From Neorhizobium petrolearium (GTDB taxonomy: Bacteria; Pseudomonadota; Alphaproteobacteria; Rhizobiales; Rhizobiaceae): a stretch of DNA of 64,000 nt. The stretch covers positions 1-64,000 of the forward strand of contig NZ_JAGGJW010000023.1 in NCBI RefSeq assembly GCF_017873175.1, given 5' to 3'. Made by a program: the position numbers and the translations under genes. Every line of letters starts with the position of its first letter. Position 1 is the stretch's first letter. Shown here in pieces: positions 50,903 to 58,169 of this stretch. Under the pieces are notes generated by a model that worked only from the letters and a program-made list of their open reading frames with translations, was not told the DNA's origin and did not search any database.

Positions 50903-52660
50903 TTACCGCATTTCTTCCGGTGCTGCTGTGCCCGTAATTGCAAGTCCTGACTTCAAAACGGAGGCGACAGCATGCACCAGCCCAAGCCTGGCAACGCTCA
51001 ATTCTCGGTTTTTATCGTTAACAAAACGTAATTCCGGTTGTTCCTTACCTTTATTCCAGTGGGCGTGGAAGAAACTTGCCAGATCATAGAGGTAAAAAGC
51101 AAGGCGATGCGGCTCTTGTGCGAGCGCCGCCGCCTCAACAATCCGGGGATATTCAGCAAGCTTGGCAATCAGCTGCAATTCATTGGGATCGGTGATCAGT
51201 CCGGTCGAGGTCGACAGGTCCAGCGAATCAATGTCAAGATTCGGAAATGCTTCCTTCGCCTGACGGAAAACTGAAGCACAGCGGGCATGCGCATACTGCA
51301 CGTAGAAGACCGGATTGTCCTTCGACTGTTCCGTCACCTTGGCGAAATCGAAGTCGAGCGGCTCGGAATTCTTGCGATAGAGCATCATGAAGCGCACGGC
51401 GTCGCGCCCCACCTCGTCAACCACGTCGCGCAGCGTCACGAAATTACCCGACCGCTTCGACATCTTTACAGGCTCGCCGTTGCGGTACAGCTTGACGAGC
51501 TGGCAGAGAAGCACGGTGAGCTTCGCCTTGCCGCCCGACACGGCGCGCGCCAGTGCTTCGAGGCGCTTTACGTAGCCGCCGTGATCGGCACCGAGCACGT
51601 AGATCATCTCGTCGTAGCCGCGGTCGTACTTGTCCTTGAAATAGGCAACGTCAGCCGCAAAGTAGGTATAGCTGCCGTCCGACTTGATCAGCGGGCGATC
51701 CATGTCGTCGCCTACTTCGGTCGAACGGAACAGGGTCTGTTCGCGATCTTCCCAATCCTCGGGCAACTGCCCCTTCGGCGGCGGCAGAGTGCCCTTGTAG
51801 ACATGTCCCTTGAACGTCAGGTCGTTGATCGCCTGACGAATGCGCTGGGCGCCGTTCGCATGCAGCATCCGTTCCGAGAAGAAGACGTCGTGATGAACGT
51901 TGAGCGCAGCCAGGTCGTCGCGGATCAGCGCCATCATGGCGTCAATCGCCGTATCCTTGACGATCGGCATCCATTCTTCTTCCGGCATATTGTGGAGCCG
52001 CGGGCCATATTCCGCCGCCAGCGCCTCGCCAACCGGAACGAGATAATCACCCGGATAAAGCCCTTCCGGAATTTCACCGATATTCTCGCCGAGCGCCTCA
52101 CGGTAACGCAGGAAGACCGAGCGGGCGAGCACATCGATCTGGCTGCCGGCATCGTTGATGTAATATTCCTTGGTCACGTCGTAGCCGGCGAACGCCATGA
52201 GGTTCGCAAGCGCATCACCCACCACGGCGCCGCGGCAATGGCCGACATGCATTGGGCCCGTCGGGTTGGCGGAAACGTATTCGACATTCGCCTTCCTGCC
52301 TTGCCCCAGCGTCGAGCGGCCGTAGCCCAGCCCGCCCGCAATCACTGAAGAAAGCAGGCGCTGCCAATAGCCGGTCGCGAGGCGGATATTGATGAATCCG
52401 GGGCCGGCGACGGAAACTTCGCTGACGTCGGAATCATTGCGCAGCGACGCGGCGATGATATCGGCAAGCGCGCGTGGATTGGTGCCGAGCGGCTTTGCCA
52501 GCACCATGGCCGCATTGGTGGCCACGTCGCCGTGACTCGGGTCACGCGGCGGTTCGATGGCAATACGTCCAAAATCGACTTCGCTTCGCTTTTCCTTGAT
52601 GATATCAAGAGCTTCCAAAGCGTTCTTAATTCTAGTTTCGAAGTCGGCGAACAGATTCAT
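50903..52660 (-). CDS. argS: Arginyl-tRNA synthetase
   Basis: This 585-residue class I synthetase has the HIGH-type motif as ANPTGPMHVGHCRGAVVGD at about 125-143 and the KMSKS-type motif as VKMSKRSGNFVTLRD. The anticodon domain with DALRP fold is near the end (FYLYDLASFFHAHWNKGKEQ). ATG 52660 gives the family start MNLFADFE; an ATG at 52669 adds MSD. It is followed by the SPOR-domain gene. Confidence 0.97.
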   Translation of the reverse strand: MNLFADFETRIKNALEALDIIKEKRSEVDFGRIAIEPPRDPSHGDVATNAAMVLAKPLGTNPRALADIIAASLRNDSDVSEVSVAGPGFINIRLATGYWQRLLSSVIAGGLGYGRSTLGQGRKANVEYVSANPTGPMHVGHCRGAVVGDALANLMAFAGYDVTKEYYINDAGSQIDVLARSVFLRYREALGENIGEIPEGLYPGDYLVPVGEALAAEYGPRLHNMPEEEWMPIVKDTAIDAMMALIRDDLAALNVHHDVFFSERMLHANGAQRIRQAINDLTFKGHVYKGTLPPPKGQLPEDWEDREQTLFRSTEVGDDMDRPLIKSDGSYTYFAADVAYFKDKYDRGYDEMIYVLGADHGGYVKRLEALARAVSGGKAKLTVLLCQLVKLYRNGEPVKMSKRSGNFVTLRDVVDEVGRDAVRFMMLYRKNSEPLDFDFAKVTEQSKDNPVFYVQYAHARCASVFRQAKEAFPNLDIDSLDLSTSTGLITDPNELQLIAKLAEYPRIVEAAALAQEPHRLAFYLYDLASFFHAHWNKGKEQPELRFVNDKNRELSVARLGLVHAVASVLKSGLAITGTAAPEEMR

Positions 52661-52723
52661 GTCACTCATCCGCGCGGAAAACCCGCACGGGCCCCTGGAA
52701 AGCCGTTGTTGTTGGCCGGGTGC

Positions 52724-53941
52724 CTAGCGCAAATCGGGTGTGTGGTCAAACAGCGCGGCATGCGCCTTTATGGCATAGGTATCGGTCATGCCAGCCAGAT
52801 AATCCCCGACATGACGTGCCCTCGCTGCTTGGCCGAGCCCGGCGATATGATCGACCCAGTAGTGGCTGCGCATCAATGTCGGATCGTCCATATAGGCCTT
52901 GAAAAGGTCCTGGACGATCTGCGTGGCGCCGGCGCGGATGCGCATGATGTCCGGATGGCGGTAGATGTGCGAAAAGAGGAGCTTCTTGATGCGGCGGTCG
53001 GTCTCCGCCATTTCTTCGGAAAAGGTGGCGATCACGTGGTTTGCAGTGCGGATGTCGTCGGCGCTTTGCGGTTTCAGCTTCTTGAGATTGTCCTGCGCCA
53101 CGCCGATCACATCCTCCACCATGTGGGTGATCTGCCGGCGTGTGACCTCATAGGCAAAACGGCTGGGCTCGAGATGCGGATAACGCCCCCTCACCTCCGC
53201 CATCAGGCCGGCCAGAAACGGGACCTCCTCCAGCATCTCGAAGGTCAGGAGGCCGGAACGCAGCCCGTCGTCGATATCATGGGTGTTGTAGGCGATGTCG
53301 TCGGCAATCGCCGCGACCTGCGCTTCGAGGCTTGCATAGCTTGCAAGTTCCAGGTCGTGCAGTTCGCAATAGTCCCGGATCGGCTGCGGCACCGGTCCGT
53401 GTATCCCCTTGCGATCCTTCGTCAGGAGCGGGCCGTTGTGCTTGACGAGCCCTTCGAGGCTTTCCCAGGTGAGGTTGAGCCCGTCGAACTCCGCGTAACG
53501 GCGCTCGAGCTTGGTGACGACCCTAAGCGACTGCGCATTGTGATCGAAGCCGCCATAAGGCTTCAACATCTCGTCCAACGCGTCCTCGCCTGTATGACCG
53601 AAGGGCGTGTGACCGAAATCATGTACGAGCGCCACCCCCTCGGCGAGGTCCTCGTCAAGCTTCAGGGCACGCGCCAGGGCACGGGCGATCTGCGCCACCT
53701 CGATCGTATGCGTAAGCCGGGTACGATAGTGATCGCCATCCGGGCTGATGAAGACCTGCGTCTTGTGCTTCAGCCTCCGGAAGGCCGTCGTGTGAACGAT
53801 ACGGTCGCGATCGCGCTGGAATTCCGAGCGCGTCGGGCTCTCCTCCTCCGGGAACATGCGGCCGCGCGACGCCCAGGGATTGGCGGCATAAACCGCACGT
53901 TCGCCGCTGCCAAACCCCAGCGTCCCGGTATCGATCATCAT
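52724..53941 (-). CDS. dgt: dGTP triphosphohydrolase-like HD protein
   Basis: This 405-residue protein has the HD-domain motifs TRLTHTIEVAQIARALARAL, the ALVHDFGHTPFGHTGE HD pair, and SLEAQVAAIADDIAYNTHDI, the pattern of dNTPase/SAMHD1-like hydrolases. Such enzymes cut dNTPs to nucleoside and triphosphate. Its stop lies 63 bases before the argS start, so they are probably co-transcribed. Substrate preference cannot be read from sequence. Confidence 0.93.
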   Translation of the reverse strand: MMIDTGTLGFGSGERAVYAANPWASRGRMFPEEESPTRSEFQRDRDRIVHTTAFRRLKHKTQVFISPDGDHYRTRLTHTIEVAQIARALARALKLDEDLAEGVALVHDFGHTPFGHTGEDALDEMLKPYGGFDHNAQSLRVVTKLERRYAEFDGLNLTWESLEGLVKHNGPLLTKDRKGIHGPVPQPIRDYCELHDLELASYASLEAQVAAIADDIAYNTHDIDDGLRSGLLTFEMLEEVPFLAGLMAEVRGRYPHLEPSRFAYEVTRRQITHMVEDVIGVAQDNLKKLKPQSADDIRTANHVIATFSEEMAETDRRIKKLLFSHIYRHPDIMRIRAGATQIVQDLFKAYMDDPTLMRSHYWVDHIAGLGQAARARHVGDYLAGMTDTYAIKAHAALFDHTPDLR

Positions 53942-54073
53942 GCCTTCACCTGTTTCTTCACCAACGCCCTGCCGCCCATTGACGCGCGGTTCACGTCTTC
54001 ATACCTATAGTGGAGCCGTGCGCAATGCCGGTGACAGTTATTCCCCGGGCCTTGAACCCGGCAGGAGACGGAT

Positions 54074-54403
54074 ATGGATGCAAATGTAACTCTCTCGGAT
54101 GCAGCGGCAAAGCGGATTGCCGAAATCGTCAGCGCGGAAACCGGCAAACAAGCCCTTCGTGTTTCCGTCGAAGGCGGCGGCTGTTCCGGTTTTTCCTACA
54201 AGTTCGACCTCGCCGAGGCGCCGCAGGACGACGATGTCGTGGTCGCAAACGGCGATGCCAAGGTGCTGATCGACAGCCTCTCGCTCGTCTATATGGCGGG
54301 TTCGGAGATCGACTTCGTCGATAACCTGCTCGGCCAGTCCTTCCAGATCAAGAATCCGAATGCAGTCGCAAGCTGCGGCTGCGGCACCAGCTTCTCCGTC
54401 TGA
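54074..54403 (+). CDS. erpA: Iron-sulfur cluster insertion protein ErpA/IscA type
   Basis: This 109-residue A-type carrier has the three conserved cysteines as GGGCSGFSY and the C-terminal SCGCGTSFSV. It begins MDANVTLSDAAAKRIAEIVS and delivers [2Fe-2S] or [4Fe-4S] clusters to apoproteins. Within the family, ErpA and SufA/IscA are hard to separate by eye. It precedes xthA by 70 bases on the same strand. Confidence 0.92.
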   Translation: MDANVTLSDAAAKRIAEIVSAETGKQALRVSVEGGGCSGFSYKFDLAEAPQDDDVVVANGDAKVLIDSLSLVYMAGSEIDFVDNLLGQSFQIKNPNAVASCGCGTSFSV

Positions 54404-54473
54404 CATCCATCTTCTCCCTTCCCAACGCTTCCGCTTTCGCTAAAAGAGGAAGCGGAAAACGGAGGGACGGCCC

Positions 54474-55262
54474 ATGAAGATCGCCACTTGGAACATCAAC
54501 GGCGTCAAGGCGCGCATCGACAACCTGCGCCAGTGGCTCACCGATTCCCAACCCGACATCGTCTGCCTGCAGGAAATCAAATCCGTCGACGAGGCCTTTC
54601 CGCGGCTGGAAATCGAGGCGCTCGGCTATCATGTCGAGACCCACGGCCAGAAAGGCTTCAACGGCGTGGCCCTGCTTTCCAAGATCCGTCCGGATGAAAT
54701 CATGCGCGGGCTTCCAGGCGACGACGGCGACGAGCAGTCGCGCTATATCGAGGGTGTCTTTTCCGTACCGCGGGGCGCCATACGCGTCGCTTCCATCTAT
54801 CTGCCGAACGGCAACCCGCCCGAAGATCCGGTAAAATATCCCTACAAGCTTTCCTGGATGGAGCGGCTGCGCCAACATGCGCGGAACTGCCTCCTCCTTG
54901 AGGAGCCGCTCATCCTTGCGGGCGACTACAATGTCATCCCCGAGCCGCATGACTGCTTCGATCCGGCTGCCTGGGCGACGGATGCGCTCTTCCTGCCCGA
55001 GACGCGCGCCGCTTTCAGGCGCCTTGAAAATCTCGGTCTCGTCGACGCGGTCCGCGCGACGACCGACGCGACCAAGCTCTATTCCTTCTGGGATTATCAG
55101 GCCGGCGCCTGGCAGAAGAACAACGGCATCCGCATCGATCATCTGCTCCTTGCACCAGAAGCAGCCGATCGCCTGAAAGCAACCGCGATCGAGAAGCACG
55201 TGCGCGCTTGGGAAAAGCCGTCCGATCACGTGCCCGTGGTCGGGTTGTTCGATTTCAACTGA
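54474..55262 (+). CDS. xthA: Exodeoxyribonuclease III
   Basis: This 262-residue AP endonuclease/3'-exonuclease has the catalytic residues in place: WNINGVKARIDN (Asn7), LQEIKSVDE with Glu34, ASIYLPNGNPPED, GDYNVIPEPHDC (Asp and Asn), RIDHLLL and the terminal SDHVPVVG His. It acts in base-excision repair. Spacing suggests co-transcription with erpA. It converges with exoR 26 bases away. Confidence 0.96.
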   Translation: MKIATWNINGVKARIDNLRQWLTDSQPDIVCLQEIKSVDEAFPRLEIEALGYHVETHGQKGFNGVALLSKIRPDEIMRGLPGDDGDEQSRYIEGVFSVPRGAIRVASIYLPNGNPPEDPVKYPYKLSWMERLRQHARNCLLLEEPLILAGDYNVIPEPHDCFDPAAWATDALFLPETRAAFRRLENLGLVDAVRATTDATKLYSFWDYQAGAWQKNNGIRIDHLLLAPEAADRLKATAIEKHVRAWEKPSDHVPVVGLFDFN

Positions 55263-55288
55263 GCTGTGGCACCGCCGGTCCGAAGCCG

Positions 55289-56083
55289 CTATTCAACGCC
55301 CTTGGCGAACTCCTGGGACAGTGCGATCGCGCCCCGGCGATCCTTTTCGTCGGCGACCGAGAAGGCCTGCTCCTGCAATTGCTGCATCCAGGAACAATCC
55401 TTTACGGTGCATTTGTCGAGCGCCGCCGTCATGAAGGCAAGCCCGCGCACCGTCTGGCCTTCCTGGAACAGGACGTTGCCGAATACGGCCATGGCGCCGG
55501 CGTGCCCGTTCCGACGCGCCTGATTGAGCCATTTCTTCGCCTGCTGGATGTTGGCGCCTCCGCCCTCACCCGCGAGCATCATCTTCGCGAGCTGGAACTG
55601 CGCTTCCGCCACACCAAAGGTCGAGGCAACCTGGAAATAGAGCTGGCGTGCCTGTGACATATCGGCCTTGACCGGGCTGCCCGGGATGCCGCGGCGATAA
55701 TAATTGGCGAGCGATAGAAGCGCGTTGATGAAGAAGCCGGTATCTTCCGAACCGGGCTCGATGCCCTGGGCTGCGATCTCGTTGTAGATCTTGAACGCCT
55801 CGAAATCGTCTTTCGCCACGCCGTCGCCATAGGCATACATGTTGGCCAGCGCCCAGCGCGAGCCCGTATGGCCTTTCTCGGCAGCATAACGATAAGCTTC
55901 GACCGCGTCTTCCTTCTGGCCGTTCTTGTACGCCTTGAAGCCGAACTTGAAGAGATCGAAAGGCCCCGATTCCTTGGTGATCCCCGACTTGATATCGAAA
56001 GCCGCAGCCGACCCCGCCATAACCGAGGCGAGCGACATTCCAAGAAGCAATACTCTCATGGATCCGATGCCAGACTTCGACAT
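55289..56083 (-). CDS. exoR: ExoR, periplasmic Sel1-repeat regulator
   Basis: This 264-residue protein has a signal peptide (MRVLLLGMSLASVMAGSAAA from Met9), then Sel1/TPR-like repeats: GFKAYKNGQKEDAVEAYRYA, EKGHTGSRWALANMYAYGDG, and FGVAEAQFQLAKMMLAGEGG. This matches rhizobial ExoR. ExoR holds the ExoS sensor kinase inactive in the periplasm and so represses succinoglycan and represses or induces motility genes through ChvI. Start M1 (56083) or Met9 (56059) both possible. Order xthA-exoR and the sequence agree with Sinorhizobium and Agrobacterium as I recall them. Confidence 0.85.
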   Translation of the reverse strand: MSKSGIGSMRVLLLGMSLASVMAGSAAAFDIKSGITKESGPFDLFKFGFKAYKNGQKEDAVEAYRYAAEKGHTGSRWALANMYAYGDGVAKDDFEAFKIYNEIAAQGIEPGSEDTGFFINALLSLANYYRRGIPGSPVKADMSQARQLYFQVASTFGVAEAQFQLAKMMLAGEGGGANIQQAKKWLNQARRNGHAGAMAVFGNVLFQEGQTVRGLAFMTAALDKCTVKDCSWMQQLQEQAFSVADEKDRRGAIALSQEFAKGVE

Positions 56084-56535
56084 GTTTCAGTTTCTTTCAC
56101 TTCGTGCGCAGCTTAAAGCCGCAGCCCGAGCTTTGCTCGCCGCCAGAAAAGAGGTCGTCCGGGGATACCCCGTGCCAGTTCCTCCCGAGAGGCGAATGAA
56201 ACTGTAGGTGCCGTTTTCGGCAAGACTTGGACCCGACACCGCGACTTCCGCGAGAAGACAGAACGGCGCCAAAATCCGCCTGCCAGAGCGCAAAAAGCCC
56301 GGCTTTTCACTCATAAACCCGCCCATGATGCTCCAATTACGCGCCCCGCCCCCGCGGTCAGCGACTGTTACCCTTCTACCGCTGCGCCCCGTTTGTGGCG
56401 GGAAATGGACAGAAGCCCCCCCCTCTCAAGGCGCCTGATAATAGTCCCCTAAAAGTGTTGCCAAATCGTCACAACGAAAGTCGTCAAAAAAAGAGCCCGG
56501 ATCGCATCCGGGCTCTTCGATAATGATGTCGAAAC
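56084..56535. other. Intergenic region upstream of exoR
   Basis: These 452 bases hold the exoR promoter region and the fadL-like terminator. A 79-codon minus frame (56087-56326) exists but has no ribosome site and no recognisable sequence. No clear -35/-10 pair or ChvI-like site was assigned. Confidence 0.4.
56486..56517 (-). terminator. Terminator of the FadL-type porin gene
   Basis: On the minus strand AAGAGCCCGGATGCGATCCGGGCTCTT-type arms (AAGAGCCCGGAT and ATCCGGGCTCTT) are followed by T7, 19 bases after the stop. Confidence 0.88.
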
Positions 56536-57810
56536 TCAGAATTTCACCTTGAGCGAGGTCGATAATGCCGCCACCAGATCGTCATCGAACTCATAGGTGG
56601 CCTCGTTGCCTACCGCAACGCCGCCGATCGTGGTCGGACCGGAATCCCCACCCGTCAGGATGCCGATCACGCCTCCAAGACGGATCTCCACATTCTGGTT
56701 CGGTGAATAGGAAACGCCGGCACCAAAGAGCCAGCTGTCGGTCTGCGTACCGTATTCCTGAGAGGTGCCGCGATCCCAGGTGACGCTGACGGCACCACTC
56801 CACTGATCATTGAACTTGTGACCAATACCGCCGGTGACCGTCCAACCGTCACGATAGCCCAGATCAAGAGAGGTGATCTCGACGCCGTTGTTATAGAATG
56901 GAATGCGCTGCAATTGGCTCCAATCCGTCCATTTGACGGAGCCAAAGGCCAGCCAGTCCGGCGCAATACCCGACTGGAGCTTCAGCTCGATCGCTTCCGG
57001 CATCGATGTGGAACCGCTGACCGGAATGATCGTACCTGCGCCCGGAACCAGTGTCACGCCCGGGATGATTGCACCTGGAACTCCAAGAACTGGCGATAGC
57101 GTAGTCAGATCGACCGTGCCCGAGACATCCTTCAGCTTGACTTCGCTGTAATACATCAAGCTCGCACGGAACGCGTATTCCGGGATTTCATAGGCAAGCC
57201 CCGCACGCCAGCCCCAGCCATCACCCTCAAGATCGAGCCTTCCAACGCCGGTCCCAGCAAACGCTCCAATTCCAGGAGTACCCGGAGCGAGCACCAGCCG
57301 CTCCTTAAAGCCGTCCATTTTAAGATAATTGGTGCCGCCGATGACGCGGAACTGTCCCGGCCCCATGTCGAATTTGTAGGAGCAGGTCACTGCGTAGTTG
57401 TCGCTGTTTACCTTCGTTTCGATGTTATCACCCGCACCGGCCCAATGGGCGCCCGGATTGGTATGGGCACCATAGGGCTGAGAGTAATCGAACATGCAGT
57501 CCGCGGCTTCGCCTATTGCGGCTTTCACGCCGACCCGAGGAGAGAAATAGTTCTCGCTGTCATCCGCAGACGCGGAATATCCCGGGATCGTATTGAGGTC
57601 CCCGTTCAGAGGATTGGTATCAGTCACATTCTTCGCCTTGCGCTGCGGCATGACGAAAGTGGCCGTGGATTCAGCCGCAAAGCGCGACGGATCAAAAAGC
57701 AGATCGATATTATAGCCACCGCGCTCAAGGCCTCCTGCCAGAGCCGACGACTGAAGGACCCACCCCGCCCCAAGAGCCAGAAGTCCCCTCGTTATGTGTC
57801 TACTTATCAT
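56536..57810 (-). CDS. FadL-type outer-membrane protein
   Basis: This 424-residue protein has a signal peptide (MISRHITRGLLALGAGWVLQ, cleavage near SALAG) and a mature beta-barrel with alternating aromatic strands and the OmpP1/FadL/TodX pattern (GGYNIDLLFDPSRFAAES, GYRDGWTVTGGIGHKFNDQW). The last residues (VAALSTSLKVKF) end in Phe as outer-membrane barrels do. FadL homologues transport long-chain fatty acids or other hydrophobic compounds. Start ATG 57810. Monocistronic. Confidence 0.88.
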   Translation of the reverse strand: MISRHITRGLLALGAGWVLQSSALAGGLERGGYNIDLLFDPSRFAAESTATFVMPQRKAKNVTDTNPLNGDLNTIPGYSASADDSENYFSPRVGVKAAIGEAADCMFDYSQPYGAHTNPGAHWAGAGDNIETKVNSDNYAVTCSYKFDMGPGQFRVIGGTNYLKMDGFKERLVLAPGTPGIGAFAGTGVGRLDLEGDGWGWRAGLAYEIPEYAFRASLMYYSEVKLKDVSGTVDLTTLSPVLGVPGAIIPGVTLVPGAGTIIPVSGSTSMPEAIELKLQSGIAPDWLAFGSVKWTDWSQLQRIPFYNNGVEITSLDLGYRDGWTVTGGIGHKFNDQWSGAVSVTWDRGTSQEYGTQTDSWLFGAGVSYSPNQNVEIRLGGVIGILTGGDSGPTTIGGVAVGNEATYEFDDDLVAALSTSLKVKF

Positions 57811-58169
57811 AATTGTTCCCACTCCCTGGTAAGTGACGGGAATCACTGTAGATGGCGACTTCTAAAAGACAACTTTCGGTGATCGGGACCGTCGCAGCGC
57901 AAAAGCCTGTCAAATTTACGTAAACAACGCTGGAACCCGACATTTGGGGGTAATTTCCGCACAAAATTACTACTTTCCCGTATCCAACATGCAGGTTGGT
58001 AGAATTTTCTCACGTGGACAAATTGATCCGTGTCAATTCGGCAACACCCTTGCTTTTCCCCTGTGTGCAGTTGCACAAAAGGAACGCACGGAATGCGCGG
58101 CTGGGCGTTACATACAAAAAGCCGCGCCCATGGCTGGACGCGGCATTCGTTCCGGGGCCGTGGAGAGGT
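57811..58169. other. Intergenic region between fadL-like gene and valS
   Basis: These 359 bases contain the promoter of the porin gene and, at 58116-58145, the valS terminator. The A+T-rich part at 57950-58030 has several TTGACA-like and TAAAAT-like hexamers on the minus strand, none with clear 17-base spacing. Nothing else is supportable. Confidence 0.4.
58116..58145 (-). terminator. valS terminator
   Basis: Read on the minus strand, GCCGCG and CGCGGC arms around a 12-base loop are followed by T5, 25 bases after the valS stop. Confidence 0.82.

Noticed and set aside
56087..56326. 79-codon minus frame with a signal-peptide-like start upstream of exoR
   Set aside because: No ribosome site, Arg-rich C-terminal part, and it sits in the likely exoR promoter region.
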